A DNA stretch of 64,000 bases from Salegentibacter tibetensis (lineage in GTDB: Bacteria; Bacteroidota; Bacteroidia; Flavobacteriales; Flavobacteriaceae): positions 1-64,000 of the forward strand of contig NZ_JAIQZA010000006.1 of the NCBI RefSeq assembly GCF_020164485.1. The letters are read 5' to 3'. The notes beneath the pieces are model-generated. The model made no database searches. It saw only the letters and a list, made by a program, of their open reading frames with translations, and was not told the DNA's origin. The translations under genes and the position numbers were made by a program. Positions 41,746-51,870 of the stretch are shown in pieces; the stretch's first letter is position 1, and each line of letters begins with the position of its first letter.

Positions 41746-42996
41746 TTATAAACCAAAAACCCCCGCTTTGGTAATAATTCCCAAAGCTTTCCCTTGAAGT
41801 AGGTGTCCTTTAAAAATACTGTTTTTTGAAGTGGAATAGATATGCGCTTCAGAAAACTCGTATTTTTTCTTCGGAAGAAAGAAACTTAAATCCGCCGGAT
41901 TTCCCTCTTCAATTTCTATGTCCTCAAGACCAAATCTTTGCTTTCCTTTGCATAAGATCTCAACAGCTTCTTCCGTAGAAAAGACCGTGCTTAAAGCTCC
42001 AAAAGCAGATTCCAGGCCAATACTACCATACAAAGCATTATCAAACTCTACTTTTTTATGTTCGGTGTCAATAGGGGTATGATCGCTGGTGATCATATCT
42101 ATTGTTCCGTCTTTTAAACCTTTAATAAGGGCTTTTATATCCTCTTTTGTCCTTAGGGGAGGCAAAACTTTTGCACTGGTTTCAAAATCCTGCAGGAGTT
42201 CGTCGGTAAAGATTAAATTATGAATAGCAACACTACAACTTACATCCAAACCTTTCTTTTTGGCTTCCCTGATCAAGGCTACAGATTTTTTTGTCGAAAT
42301 CGTTGGAATATGTAATTTCCCGCCGGTATATTCCAGAAGATAAAGGTCTCGTGTTATCTGTAATTCTTCGGCCAGGTTGGGGATTCCTTTTAATCCCAGC
42401 GAAGTACTGTTCTGTTCTTCGTTCACCATTCCTTTTCCGGCAATACGGTCTTCCTGCGGAAAAGATTGCACTAAAGCATCAAAATTTTGAGCATATTGAA
42501 GTGCTATTTTCAATAAATTAGGGTTTTTAATAGCCCGCTTATAATCCCCAAAAGCAATGGCGCCTCCCTGTTTCATATCAAAAAGTTCGGCAAGGTCAAC
42601 ACCTTCGCTTTTAATAGTTAAAGCCCCGGTAGGGAACATTTTAACCGGGTGATGCGCCGCCTTTGATTTTACTGAAGTAATCGCCCCATTATTATCAATT
42701 ATCGGGTAAGTATTGGGATTTAGCGCAATGCTGGTAAATCCGCTTTTTGCGGCGGTATCCAGGCCGTTGGCTATGGTTTCACGCTCTTCAAATCCGGGTT
42801 CTCCAAAACTCACACTACTGTCAAACCAACCCCTGGAAACGTGAAGGTTTTCTTCATTAATCACTTTATCGGCTTTGGTGGAGATGTCTTTCCCTATTTT
42901 TTTAATGACCCCGTTTTCAATAAGAAGATCCAGCTTTTTATTGTTGTAAGCTGAATGTTTATCTATGATTTTGGCCGATTTTATGAGTAGTTTCAT
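41746..42996 (-). CDS. Dihydroorotase-like protein lacking metal ligands (PyrC'-like)
   Basis: This 416-residue amidohydrolase-fold protein is recognisably a type I dihydroorotase (GFEERETIANGLDTAAKSGF, GLKGIPNLAEELQITRDL, TSDHTPID), but the metal site is gone. The HxHFREPG motif reads Ser61-Val-Ser63-FGEPG, the His of the HAED region is lost near residue 178, and the VST-type His is replaced by Thr232. Asp305 of SDHTP remains. In Pseudomonas an inactive PyrC' is still needed for aspartate transcarbamoylase assembly, so a structural role is plausible. It lies between the DUF4870 gene and the BatA/VWA gene. Confidence 0.85.
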   Translation of the reverse strand: MKLLIKSAKIIDKHSAYNNKKLDLLIENGVIKKIGKDISTKADKVINEENLHVSRGWFDSSVSFGEPGFEERETIANGLDTAAKSGFTSIALNPNTYPIIDNNGAITSVKSKAAHHPVKMFPTGALTIKSEGVDLAELFDMKQGGAIAFGDYKRAIKNPNLLKIALQYAQNFDALVQSFPQEDRIAGKGMVNEEQNSTSLGLKGIPNLAEELQITRDLYLLEYTGGKLHIPTISTKKSVALIREAKKKGLDVSCSVAIHNLIFTDELLQDFETSAKVLPPLRTKEDIKALIKGLKDGTIDMITSDHTPIDTEHKKVEFDNALYGSIGLESAFGALSTVFSTEEAVEILCKGKQRFGLEDIEIEEGNPADLSFFLPKKKYEFSEAHIYSTSKNSIFKGHLLQGKALGIITKAGVFGL

Positions 42997-43053
42997 GTAT
43001 TTATAATTTTAATCCGAATGTGTTGCAAATTTCTGATTCCAGCATCATACTGG

Positions 43054-44979
43054 TCATTTAAGATATTTTAAGAGGAGCATCTCTGCGGTTAAAAATATCA
43101 GCGCAAAAATAACTAAGCATTTCCAAAGCTCGTTGCTTTGGCCAGCTGCTTTTACTTCATCAAAATAAGATCCTATATCAGGGTGTATTTTTATGTTTTC
43201 TGTTTCCTTCGGAATATTATATTCCATTTCGCTTTCGCTTCTAGGGGAATTAAAACTAATAAAACCCTGGTTTTCGCCTTTATATTCCAGGGAATAGTTT
43301 CCTGGAGCAATGTCCAATCCAGTGGTTAAGATTTCTAAATTATCACCCATTACACGTTGCTGCGGAATAAAATTTTCGGTATCTGAAACGATGTGGACCA
43401 CTTCGTCCTGTTGTGTTTCAAGCGGAATTTTAATTTCATCTTCTTTCCCGGTTTCGTAATAAAGGTTTGGCGTTTTTAAAGCCGTAAGTCCCATGTTATA
43501 AAAAACCGGAACTATTAAAGGAGAGTTTCTGAAATTAGAATTTTCAGTATTTAATGCTGCGGAAAATAGAAATACATTATTTCGTTCCTGTAAAAACCCG
43601 GAATTATCCTGAAATGAAATTACGTTACTTCCGTTTTGCATATTATAATAAGTCTGGACTTTTGGATAATCAAAATTCTCAACCCTTTCCTCAAAAATTC
43701 CGGTTAGCAAAGGATGATCAAAAGCGAGTTCGGTAATTAATTTTTCCTGGGTTCTTAATTCAGAGAATCTAGGTGCATTGAGCCTGCTAAGCAGATTATT
43801 ATAGGAGTTTAGATCCATTTTTTCTGAAGGAATAATAACCAGTCCCACCGCATTATTTTGAAGGTTTACCAGGTTAGATTCCAGTGCACCGGAAAGTGTT
43901 TCCAATTCATTAAGTATTACCAGGTCGGCAGCATTTAGCCGATTAAAATCAAGCTGATTAATTTCAAATATTATAGTGTTAAATTCGGGAGGGGTAAGGA
44001 TGCGGGTTAGAAAACTGGCATCTGTATCCTGGGTTATGACAACCACCTCGGCGGGTTTAAGTTTATTTAAGCTGAAAAATAACGAATTATCGTATTCTAA
44101 AGAGGCATCTTCAATGCTTATAATTCCGTTAGCAATTTCTTCTGCATTAATTTTAAAACTTGTTACTATGCTTTGATTTTCCTCAAAATTTACAGCTGTT
44201 TTTGCTAGAAGTTCTTCCCCGTTATACACCGAAACACTCACCGGTTCTAAAATCTCTGAAGTACTGCTCAACAAAACCTGTAAACTAATTTCCTCAGCTT
44301 CACGATTGCTTATAAACATTGAATCCAGGCTAATATTTTGCGTGTTTTCTGGAACTGCGGGAATAAGATGATAATTTAAAGCAGTAGAATCGATTAATTT
44401 TTCTGTATTGAGGTTTTGCTGAAAATCCGATATTATAATGCAATCTTTTTCGTTACCTGAAGCTTTTAAAAGTTGTTCTGCTCTTAATTTCAGGGTATTA
44501 AAATCTGAAGAATTTTCAGCGAAATCGAGGTTTTGAAGTTCAGGAATTAATTCTTCCGCAGAAAGGTTTCGGAATTCAGTATTATGGGTGAAAAGGCTTA
44601 TTTCTTCGTTTTCAGGAAGGTTTTTAATCAAATCCTGAATGGCAGCTGACAGGAGTTCGCCGTTTTGTCCCGAGGCCTGCATACTGTAAGAATTATCTAA
44701 AAAAATCACTTTATTACTTGAAGCGGCTTCAGGGTTTTCGGCAGGAAAATAGGGCTGGGCAAAGGCGAGAATTAAAGCAGATAACATGAGCATTCTCGTA
44801 GCCAGAACCAACCATTTTTTTAATCGGGAGCTCTTTCGGGTTTGCCGAATCACCTTTTTTAGAAATTTTACGTTGGTAAAATCTTCTTTCTGGAAGCGGC
44901 GTAGTTGAAATAAATGAACAGCCAGCGGTATGAGTAGTAAAAACAGGGCATAAAGTAGTTCCGGCTGTTTAAATTCCAT
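43054..44979 (-). CDS. BatA/VWA membrane protein
   Basis: This 641-residue protein has an N-terminal BatA (aerotolerance-type) region with two membrane helices (about 8-24 and 56-74). A von Willebrand A-like domain follows with the metal-binding DNSYS (about 94-98, VIFLDNSYSMQ). A long extracytoplasmic middle leads to a final helix (about 618-636, LVIFALIFLTAEMLLL). Such proteins are conserved in Bacteroidota next to the dihydroorotase-like gene. They may act in envelope stress or protein assembly; the exact role is unknown. It has a minus-strand TATATTTG box at 44999-45006. Confidence 0.84.
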   Translation of the reverse strand: MEFKQPELLYALFLLLIPLAVHLFQLRRFQKEDFTNVKFLKKVIRQTRKSSRLKKWLVLATRMLMLSALILAFAQPYFPAENPEAASSNKVIFLDNSYSMQASGQNGELLSAAIQDLIKNLPENEEISLFTHNTEFRNLSAEELIPELQNLDFAENSSDFNTLKLRAEQLLKASGNEKDCIIISDFQQNLNTEKLIDSTALNYHLIPAVPENTQNISLDSMFISNREAEEISLQVLLSSTSEILEPVSVSVYNGEELLAKTAVNFEENQSIVTSFKINAEEIANGIISIEDASLEYDNSLFFSLNKLKPAEVVVITQDTDASFLTRILTPPEFNTIIFEINQLDFNRLNAADLVILNELETLSGALESNLVNLQNNAVGLVIIPSEKMDLNSYNNLLSRLNAPRFSELRTQEKLITELAFDHPLLTGIFEERVENFDYPKVQTYYNMQNGSNVISFQDNSGFLQERNNVFLFSAALNTENSNFRNSPLIVPVFYNMGLTALKTPNLYYETGKEDEIKIPLETQQDEVVHIVSDTENFIPQQRVMGDNLEILTTGLDIAPGNYSLEYKGENQGFISFNSPRSESEMEYNIPKETENIKIHPDIGSYFDEVKAAGQSNELWKCLVIFALIFLTAEMLLLKYLK

Positions 44980-45022
44980 AAGGCTTTAAAAAGTTTTTCA
45001 AATATATGAAATGGAATTTAAG

Positions 45023-46246
45023 CTAAGGCCGTTTAATTTTGAATTTAAAAGTGGTGCCCTGGTTTTTTTCTGAAATAACATCAATAGAGCCCTGCATTTG
45101 ATCGATATGCTTTTTCACTGTTGCCAGCCCGATACCGCTGCCGGGATTTCCGTGCCTGTCCTTTGCATCTAGCGTGGCAAAGAGTTCAAAGATCTTTTCA
45201 ATATCATTTTTATTTATGCCATTGCCATTATCGCTTACTGCAAAACAATAATAAGTCTCTGTTGTTTTAAAGGTGATATCTACTTTTCTAATTTCCTTGT
45301 TGTTATATTTTAGAGCATTGCTTATAAGGTTCATAAAAACCTGACTAAGAGCGGCTTTATTGATATTTTTCAGATGGCCACTGTCCGGATAAGTGATTTC
45401 TACATTTTCTTCCAGCGAATATAGATCGGTGATCTTTTTTAATAGGGTGGGTAGGTGTACATCTTCAAAATCTTTTTCCAGAATGTGGTCACTACGGTAA
45501 AAGCTTAGAATGCCATCTACATAATTGCGCAGCGAATAGGAGGACTCTACTAGAAAGTCAAGATATTGCCTGCTTTGTTCGTCCAGCTTTTCCTTGTTTT
45601 CATCTTTGAGTAATTCGGTTAGAGAAATAATATTGGCGAGAGGCGATTTGATATCGTGTGAAACCAGGCTTGCAAATTTTTCCAGGTCTTTATATTTCTG
45701 CTTTAATTTTCGCTGAACGTGTTGAAGTTTTGTTTTTTGCTTTCGCGACTCAAAAAGATTTAAACTTTGATTTGCCAAAGCAAGTAAAGCTTTTTTCTGA
45801 TCTTCGTCTAGTTTCCTGATTTTTGTATCAAAAATGCAGAAAACCGCTATGGCGTGACCATTTGAATTTAGTAGCGGCACCCCGGCATAAAAATGAAATT
45901 TGCGATCGTAAATTGGCTTCGCATTCTCAAAAAATTCAGGGTGGTCGTTGCTGTTAATTATAAAGATTTCTTCATCGGCATAAATTGTACGTTCGCAAAA
46001 GGAATTTTCTCTTTGATTTTCGGCCTGCTGGGTTCCATAAACCGACTTATACCAGATATTATTTTTTCCTATAATACTAATCTTGGCCACGGGAACCTCG
46101 CAAATTTGCGCTGCTAAGAAAGTTAGTTGATCGTAATCTTTATCTTCCCCAGATTTGAAGATGGCATATTCAGCAAGAGCTGACCGACGTAATTTTTCGT
46201 TTGAAGAAATATTTTTTTGCTGCATACCATCGGCTAATTTGCTCAT
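45023..46246 (-). CDS. GAF-domain sensor histidine kinase (first of tandem pair)
   Basis: This 407-residue soluble kinase has an N-terminal GAF domain (about 25-165), a coiled coil, a dimerisation/phospho-acceptor helix (SLVSHDIKSPLANI, His near 198) and an HATPase domain with N box (FMNLISNALKYN), G1 (VSDNGNGI) and G2 (GSGIGLATVKKH). It has no membrane helix or signal peptide, so it senses an internal signal. The next gene upstream is a paralogue of similar length and order, and no response regulator is near. Phosphorelay or light/redox-like sensing is possible. Confidence 0.93.
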   Translation of the reverse strand: MSKLADGMQQKNISSNEKLRRSALAEYAIFKSGEDKDYDQLTFLAAQICEVPVAKISIIGKNNIWYKSVYGTQQAENQRENSFCERTIYADEEIFIINSNDHPEFFENAKPIYDRKFHFYAGVPLLNSNGHAIAVFCIFDTKIRKLDEDQKKALLALANQSLNLFESRKQKTKLQHVQRKLKQKYKDLEKFASLVSHDIKSPLANIISLTELLKDENKEKLDEQSRQYLDFLVESSYSLRNYVDGILSFYRSDHILEKDFEDVHLPTLLKKITDLYSLEENVEITYPDSGHLKNINKAALSQVFMNLISNALKYNNKEIRKVDITFKTTETYYCFAVSDNGNGINKNDIEKIFELFATLDAKDRHGNPGSGIGLATVKKHIDQMQGSIDVISEKNQGTTFKFKIKRP

Positions 46247-46381
46247 TATTATTGATTTGAGAAGCTGAAATGCGTGATCAGGATTTTGTTTTATTTATCC
46301 CGACATCTTTTGATTTTGCAAACCATAGCTTAATTTAAGATAAAAAAAAATCTTGAATTCTCCGTGAAAAAGCAGTACCAA

Positions 46382-47590
46382 TTAAGGTTTTCGCCTGATT
46401 GAAAAATTAAATCGAGTACCTATCCCTATTTCAGATTTAACTTTTAAATTTCCACCTAAATTTCCAACTAATCTTTTTACGGTAGATAGTCCTATGCCAT
46501 TGCCTTTATTACCAGAACGGTCACTTATGGCTACGGTAGTGAAAAGTTTAAAAATATCATCCTCTTTTTCCTTAGGGATACCTATGCCGTTATCTTTTAT
46601 ACTAAAGTAATAGAAATCGGGGTTTTGGGAGAATTCTATATCAATTATAATTTTTGGCTTATCGTTATACTTTAGGCTATTGCCTAATAAATTTAAAAAT
46701 ATTTGTTCCAGGGCCGCACGGTTGGAGCTAATTATTGTATTATCTTCAGGAAGATTTATAATGCAATCTTCAGTAATATGTAAAAGGTCTATAATCTCTT
46801 CTAATAATTGATGAACATCAAATTCCTCATTATTTGAAGCGGCAATTTGATCGCTCTCATAATGATCTAAAATACCATTGATGTATCCACTAAGTCTTAA
46901 TCCGGCTTGCTTCAGGTTCTTTAAATAATCTAAACCTTCCTCCCCAAGTTTTTCGCTGAACTTTGCTTTTAGAATATCTGCAGTGATAATCATATTTGCC
47001 AATGGCATTTTCATATCGTGAGAAACCACGCCTGCAAAATCTTTAAGCATTGCGTTATGTTCATTAAGTTGCTTTTGAATGTTCTCCAGATAATCGTTTT
47101 TTCTTTTTAATTCCAGAAGGATTTCTACTTGTTTAGCCAGTGATTTAAGGGCCTTCTTTTGATCCTGGTTTAATTTGTTAGGTTTTGTATCAATTACGCA
47201 AAGTGTGCCTAGAACCATTTTATCCGATTTCAGCGGCATCCCGGCATAATAAATTATAGGATCGTTTTCGGCAATTACAAAAGGATTATCTTCAAAACGC
47301 TTGTCTAACCTGGTGTCTTCAACTTCCATCAATTCTTCAGGTTCCAGAATGGCGTGACTGCAAAATGAAACATCACGATCTGACGAACATAAATCGGTGC
47401 CATATTTAGATTTAAACCATTGCTCGTGTTCGCCAACAAGGGAAATCAAGGAAATTGGGGTTTTGCAAATAAAGGAAGCTAACTGGGTAATATTATCGAA
47501 TTCCTTCTCTGTAGGAGTGTATAGGATGTTAGCATCCTGAAGCGCTAGCAGTCGTTGACTTTCGTTTTCTGGAATCGCAGGACGTAACAT
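46382..47590 (-). CDS. GAF-domain sensor histidine kinase (second of tandem pair)
   Basis: This 402-residue paralogue of the preceding kinase has the same layout: GAF domain (about 20-165, with ISLISLVGEHEQWFKSKYGT and SFCSHAIL), helix with GVVSHDMKMPLANM (His near 195) and HATPase domain (NLLGNSLKYN, IKDNGIGIP and KGNGIGLSTVKRL). The SFC-H motif and overall GAF type match those of a family widely found in Flavobacteriaceae. The two genes are 135 bases apart and share the domain plan, suggesting duplication. No receiver partner is close. Confidence 0.93.
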   Translation of the reverse strand: MLRPAIPENESQRLLALQDANILYTPTEKEFDNITQLASFICKTPISLISLVGEHEQWFKSKYGTDLCSSDRDVSFCSHAILEPEELMEVEDTRLDKRFEDNPFVIAENDPIIYYAGMPLKSDKMVLGTLCVIDTKPNKLNQDQKKALKSLAKQVEILLELKRKNDYLENIQKQLNEHNAMLKDFAGVVSHDMKMPLANMIITADILKAKFSEKLGEEGLDYLKNLKQAGLRLSGYINGILDHYESDQIAASNNEEFDVHQLLEEIIDLLHITEDCIINLPEDNTIISSNRAALEQIFLNLLGNSLKYNDKPKIIIDIEFSQNPDFYYFSIKDNGIGIPKEKEDDIFKLFTTVAISDRSGNKGNGIGLSTVKRLVGNLGGNLKVKSEIGIGTRFNFSIRRKP

Positions 47591-47650
47591 ATAATAGAAA
47601 TTGAATTAAATCAAATTTAACAAATTTAACTGAATCCTGTTAAAGACTTC

Positions 47651-48415
47651 CTAATATTTTTCAAACACTCCCAGACCAAATAATGCAAAATCATATTTCA
47701 CGGGATCTGTTGGATCCAGTTTCCTTAGCGAAGTATCTAACTCAGCTAAAGCTTTAGCATCATTAGCTTTTCGCTTTAAAAGTTTTAATTTTCTGGCTAC
47801 ATTCCCAGAATGTACATCTAAAGGGCAACTTAATTGAGAAGCATCAAGTTTTTTCCAAAGTCCAAAGTCTACACCGGCCTGGTCTTTTCGCACCATCCAA
47901 CGTAAATACATATTTATTCTTTTTGCAGCAGAATTTTTCAGTGGATCACTTACATGTTTTTGTGTTCGGTGAGGATGTGAAATTTCAAAAAATACTTTTT
48001 TAAATTCGTGAATGGCCGGTTGTAGCGATTTTTTTTCAGCATTTTCAGTGAAAATAGCTTCAATCCCGTTGTGGTTTTTATATATGTTCTTTAAAGCTGA
48101 AATAAAATAAATAAGGTCTGTTTCGTTGAAAGTACGGTGAACAAATCCGGTTAAATTCTCAAGATCGCTTTCAGTATGGTTTAAAATAAAGTCATGCGGA
48201 CTTCGATCCAGCATTTCCATTAGTCGATTTGCATTTTTAAGAATGCTTTTTCGGTTGCCCCAGGCTATGGTTGCAGTAAGAAATCCGGCAATTTCAATAT
48301 CTTCTTTTTTACTGAATTGATGCGGAATTTGCACTGGATCTGAATCTATAAATTCAGGCGTGTTGTATTGCTCAACTTTAAAATCGAGAAAAGATTTGAG
48401 TTCACTTTTTTTCAA
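47651..48415 (-). CDS. TIGR02757 family protein
   Basis: This 254-residue cytosolic protein carries EIAGFLTATIAWGNRKSILKN (in two pieces, about 40-60), the motif KRINMYLRWMVRKD (about 163-176) and CPLDVHSGNVARKLKLLKRK (in two pieces, about 194-213). These identify the TIGR02757/DUF2400 family. Its fold resembles helix-hairpin-helix DNA glycosylases, as CPLDVHSGNVA is reminiscent of that motif, but no activity is established. It follows the LolD-like gene by 4 bases, so they are co-transcribed. Confidence 0.9.
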   Translation of the reverse strand: MKKSELKSFLDFKVEQYNTPEFIDSDPVQIPHQFSKKEDIEIAGFLTATIAWGNRKSILKNANRLMEMLDRSPHDFILNHTESDLENLTGFVHRTFNETDLIYFISALKNIYKNHNGIEAIFTENAEKKSLQPAIHEFKKVFFEISHPHRTQKHVSDPLKNSAAKRINMYLRWMVRKDQAGVDFGLWKKLDASQLSCPLDVHSGNVARKLKLLKRKANDAKALAELDTSLRKLDPTDPVKYDFALFGLGVFEKY

Positions 48416-48419
48416 ATTC

Positions 48420-49094
48420 CTAAATTTCCTTTTTGTCTATAATTTTTCCGTCCTGCATAGTGATTTTCCGGTCGGCCATATCGGCGAGTTCTTCGTTATG
48501 GGTTACAATCACAAAGGTTTGCTGAAATTCGTCGCGCAGCCTAAAGAATAATTTGTGAAGGTTTTCAGCAGATTCGGTATCTAAATTTCCTGAAGGTTCA
48601 TCGGCAAAAATAACAGCCGGATTATTAATAAGAGATCTTGCGACAGCAATTCGTTGCTGTTCACCACCACTAAGTTCGGCGGGTTTATGATGTGCCCTGT
48701 TTTTGAGCCCTAAGAAGCCTAAAAGCTCCATGGCGCGTTCTTCAGCCTTTTCTTTGGGCGTATTATGAATAAATGCCGGGATACAAATGTTTTCTAAAGC
48801 GGTAAATTCAGGTAGCAACTGGTGAAACTGAAAGATAAAACCAATATTTTTATTTCTGAATTTAGATAATTCCCGGGAAGAGAGTTTATAAATATCAGTA
48901 TAGTTGATTTCAAGCGTAGAATCTTGGTCTTTTTCAGGTTTATCCAAAGTTCCTAATATTTGAAGCAAAGTGGTTTTCCCGGCTCCCGAAGCTCCCACAA
49001 TAGAAACTATTTCGCTTTTTTTGATATGGAGATCGAGACCTTTTAATACATGCAGGTCTCCGTAATATTTATGAATATTTTTGGCTATAATCAT
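48420..49094 (-). CDS. ABC transporter ATP-binding protein, LolD/MacB-type
   Basis: This 224-residue ATPase has Walker [10 protein letters not shown] (about 35-43), the LSGGEQQR signature (about 141-148), and Walker [13 protein letters not shown]. The Gln-loop [17 protein letters not shown] is typical of the LolD/MacB branch, which pairs with FtsX-type permeases for lipoprotein release or peptide export. The start was set at [12 protein letters not shown]; an upstream ATG at 49142 would add a poorly coding 16-residue tail. Its permease partner is not adjacent; the candidate at 23310-24557 is 24 kb away. Confidence 0.92.
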   Translation of the reverse strand: MIIAKNIHKYYGDLHVLKGLDLHIKKSEIVSIVGASGAGKTTLLQILGTLDKPEKDQDSTLEINYTDIYKLSSRELSKFRNKNIGFIFQFHQLLPEFTALENICIPAFIHNTPKEKAEERAMELLGFLGLKNRAHHKPAELSGGEQQRIAVARSLINNPAVIFADEPSGNLDTESAENLHKLFFRLRDEFQQTFVIVTHNEELADMADRKITMQDGKIIDKKEI

Positions 49095-49206
49095 TTGTTT
49101 GTTCGATAATCGAGATTTTAAAAGCTTCAGGACTTTCCTCAAAATTAAATTAATACTCCCTAAAATGCCCTGTAACCTGGTTCGAGATATTTACACGAAA
49201 TCAAGA

Positions 49207-49252
49207 ATTATTTTCCAATAATGCCTCCTGGGGCTTGTCCCGAGGTAGTTTA
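49207..49252. repeat. Intergenic repeat, family 3 (partial copy)
   Basis: TTTTCCAATAATGCCTCCTGGGGCTTGTCCCGAGGT matches the right half of the element at 54509-54547. It lies in the 200-base gap upstream of the LolD-like ATPase gene. Confidence 0.45.
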
Positions 49253-49295
49253 CTAAGGCTCGTGAAAATTAGCCAAATTAAGGAAAACCCCCAAG

Positions 49296-51734
49296 TTAGG
49301 AATGGAATATGTTTTTAACCTGATTGTAGTCTATATAATATACAATTCGCAGGCTAAGATTATGTCTAGCCGGCCTGTCAAACAAATTATCCATACTTCT
49401 TTGAAAATCCAGATAGCTTAATTCATCCTGGTTAAATATTGAATTTCTATACAATAAAATGGCCTCACTTCCCGGCGCAAATTGCCAGCGGTAGCTTAAG
49501 TCGAGGTTCCAGATATTAAAATTTGCATCCGGGTTGTAATTTTCTTCCCGATCATAATTTATTGAAGTTAAGCTTCCATCTTTATTTAATTTTGAAAATT
49601 TATCTTCTCCAAATTGCGCGACTGACCAGAAGTTACGAAAGCTTAAATTTAAAGCCTGTCTTGTGGTAAAATTATAATTCGCCTGAAGCGAGTTTTCAAA
49701 ACTTTTCATATCCCTGTTTCCAAAGATAATGTCGCGGGGCTGTAGGGTCACGAAACTGGGACGATTAATCTCGTTATCATATTCAAAACCATAGATCACC
49801 AGAAACCTGTCGTTAAACCGAATCCTGGGTTTAAAACTGAAATTAAAACTTTCACGTGAATTTTCGCCAAAAACCTGATATGTTGAACGAACGTCTAATG
49901 CCAGTTTTTTTCTATAATCTGAAGAAATCCAGGCGTTTCCTGTAATGTTGGGTTGGTAGGTTATAAAAGTGTTTTCCCTGCGCGGTTCAAAAAAATCTTT
50001 AAAAGCTGAATTCACTTCGGTAAAACCTCCAAAGGCAAATCGGTCGCGGGTCATGGCAAACAAGCTTAGCCCGGCACCGCTGCCCATATCTATATCGGGA
50101 CGGTAACGTCGCTGATGGTTTGCATATAACTGTATACTGTATTGATTAAAAATCCCGGTAGGCTCGAAAGTTTGATAGGAAGTATTCAGGAAAAAATTAT
50201 TGTAATTGTTGGTGAAACTTATTCCTAAGTCATTAATATCATAAGTTTCGTTAGCTAGTTGGTGGGAAAGGCCGTACCTGAAATTTCCCTTGGTTCGTTT
50301 AACTGAAAATAAGGAAGCAAAACCGGTTTCATTTTGCCCTGGCAAATTCACGTTGCTCATTTTCGCTTCGCCAATTACATTAAAGGAGTTCGATTTATTA
50401 AAGGCGTCAAATAGAAATGCTGTGACATTTCCATCCCTAAAATGACCTTCCCTGGTCACGTTGGTATTGATTAAACTTATGGAAGAATTCTTATTAAAGC
50501 GCTGGTCCAGCACCAGGATATTATAATTAGCCAGCGGCTCTGTGATTTTTTCCCGGTTATTTCCAGTAAGAGTATCTCTAAAGATTGCCTTGGTTTCAGC
50601 CGTTACAGCATTAAAAAAGCCAACTCCCAGGCCGCGTTCGGTTCTTCCTGAAATTTTTAATGCATTTAAAAGATCGGTTCTTTCAGGGTTTTCCAGAATT
50701 TCTTCATTTTCAAGTTTTTCACGCTGTGCTTCATTAAAACCAATGGGAGTATTTCCTACCCGACGGGAATAAAAAAGATCGCCTTTAGTAAAAAGTTCGG
50801 TTCCTTCAGTGAAAAAAGCACGGTTCTCTCCAAAAATTTGCTCAAAAGGGCCTAAGTTGAGCTCCACATCATCATAAGCGACCTGGCCAAAATCGGGAAC
50901 TAAAGTCATATCTAAGGTGAAGGCTTTGTTTATACCATATTTTACATCAAGACCGGCGTTAAAATTGTTTTCAGTTTGCCCATCAAAATTATCTATTTCG
51001 GCCGAAGTATAAGGATAAAAACTGAGTCGGGTAGGAGGTTCTATATTTTCTATACCGTTAAGCAAGCCGGTTTGCTGGCTCATTAATCCAACTGCTTTAT
51101 TTACATAATTCCAGGTATAGCTTTCATTTCTATGAGAAATTTGACGTAAAAACTGAATTCCCCATTCCTGTTCCTGTTTTTCAGGAAAACGTAGCGCTGA
51201 ATATGGAATGCGAATTTCAGCATACCAGCCATTCTCATCTTGAGAAACCGCAGCCTCCCAAACGATATTAAAACCAAAATCTGCATTCTCCCCGGTTATT
51301 TTGGCGTCTGCCCGGGTACCCGCTGCAGTAACCGCAAACCTTATTTGATTTTCACCATCGTCATAAGTATTAATATCTATCTGAAAGTAATCACTTTGCT
51401 CCAAATTATCCCTTTGTGTAAATTGCTTTACTATATTTTCAGGATTGTCGTCCATTAAAGAGGCGCCGATATAAATGGCGTCATTATCATAAGCTAATTT
51501 TACAGTGCTACGATGAGTTGCCGGAATGGGATCTCCATCCCCGGGGTAATACATCACAAAATCCTTTGCTTCTGAAAGGTTTTCCCAGGCTCCATCGTCT
51601 AAGATTCCATCTATAATAGGCGAATTCTGAATTTTAGTAGCTGAATAGTTTTTTCGCGGAATATTATCCACCTGCGCATTAATTTGATGACTAAAAATGA
51701 AGAATATTAAAATCAACCAGATTTTTGGATGCAT
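49296..51734 (-). CDS. DUF5916 family outer-membrane-type protein
   Basis: This 812-residue exported protein has a signal peptide (about 1-20, IFSHQINAQ). A CBM9-like beta-sandwich follows (about 25-225, GILDDGAWENL and SDYFQIDINTYDDGENQIRF in pieces). The long C-terminal DUF5916 region is predicted beta-rich and probably forms an outer-membrane barrel. It was once called a hydrolase but lacks a catalytic motif. It is widely conserved and abundant in marine flavobacteria. A consensus-like promoter at 51763-51794 indicates monocistronic expression. Confidence 0.87.
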   Translation of the reverse strand: MHPKIWLILIFFIFSHQINAQVDNIPRKNYSATKIQNSPIIDGILDDGAWENLSEAKDFVMYYPGDGDPIPATHRSTVKLAYDNDAIYIGASLMDDNPENIVKQFTQRDNLEQSDYFQIDINTYDDGENQIRFAVTAAGTRADAKITGENADFGFNIVWEAAVSQDENGWYAEIRIPYSALRFPEKQEQEWGIQFLRQISHRNESYTWNYVNKAVGLMSQQTGLLNGIENIEPPTRLSFYPYTSAEIDNFDGQTENNFNAGLDVKYGINKAFTLDMTLVPDFGQVAYDDVELNLGPFEQIFGENRAFFTEGTELFTKGDLFYSRRVGNTPIGFNEAQREKLENEEILENPERTDLLNALKISGRTERGLGVGFFNAVTAETKAIFRDTLTGNNREKITEPLANYNILVLDQRFNKNSSISLINTNVTREGHFRDGNVTAFLFDAFNKSNSFNVIGEAKMSNVNLPGQNETGFASLFSVKRTKGNFRYGLSHQLANETYDINDLGISFTNNYNNFFLNTSYQTFEPTGIFNQYSIQLYANHQRRYRPDIDMGSGAGLSLFAMTRDRFAFGGFTEVNSAFKDFFEPRRENTFITYQPNITGNAWISSDYRKKLALDVRSTYQVFGENSRESFNFSFKPRIRFNDRFLVIYGFEYDNEINRPSFVTLQPRDIIFGNRDMKSFENSLQANYNFTTRQALNLSFRNFWSVAQFGEDKFSKLNKDGSLTSINYDREENYNPDANFNIWNLDLSYRWQFAPGSEAILLYRNSIFNQDELSYLDFQRSMDNLFDRPARHNLSLRIVYYIDYNQVKNIFHS

Positions 51735-51762
51735 TAATTGAGGATTAGGATGAAAAAGAGCT

Positions 51763-51794
51763 CAAATATATCATAGTTCTCAATCTCGACCAAA
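51763..51794 (-). promoter_or_regulatory. Promoter of the DUF5916 gene
   Basis: On the minus strand TTTG (51791-51794), a 20-base spacer and TATATTTG (51763-51770) fit the Bacteroidota promoter; both boxes match exactly. Confidence 0.6.
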
Positions 51795-51870
51795 GCTTTG
51801 ATTTAAATTCAAGTTAAACTCTCTATTTTTTGTTTATTAATACCTTAAATTTGCTAAACAAAATTAATCT

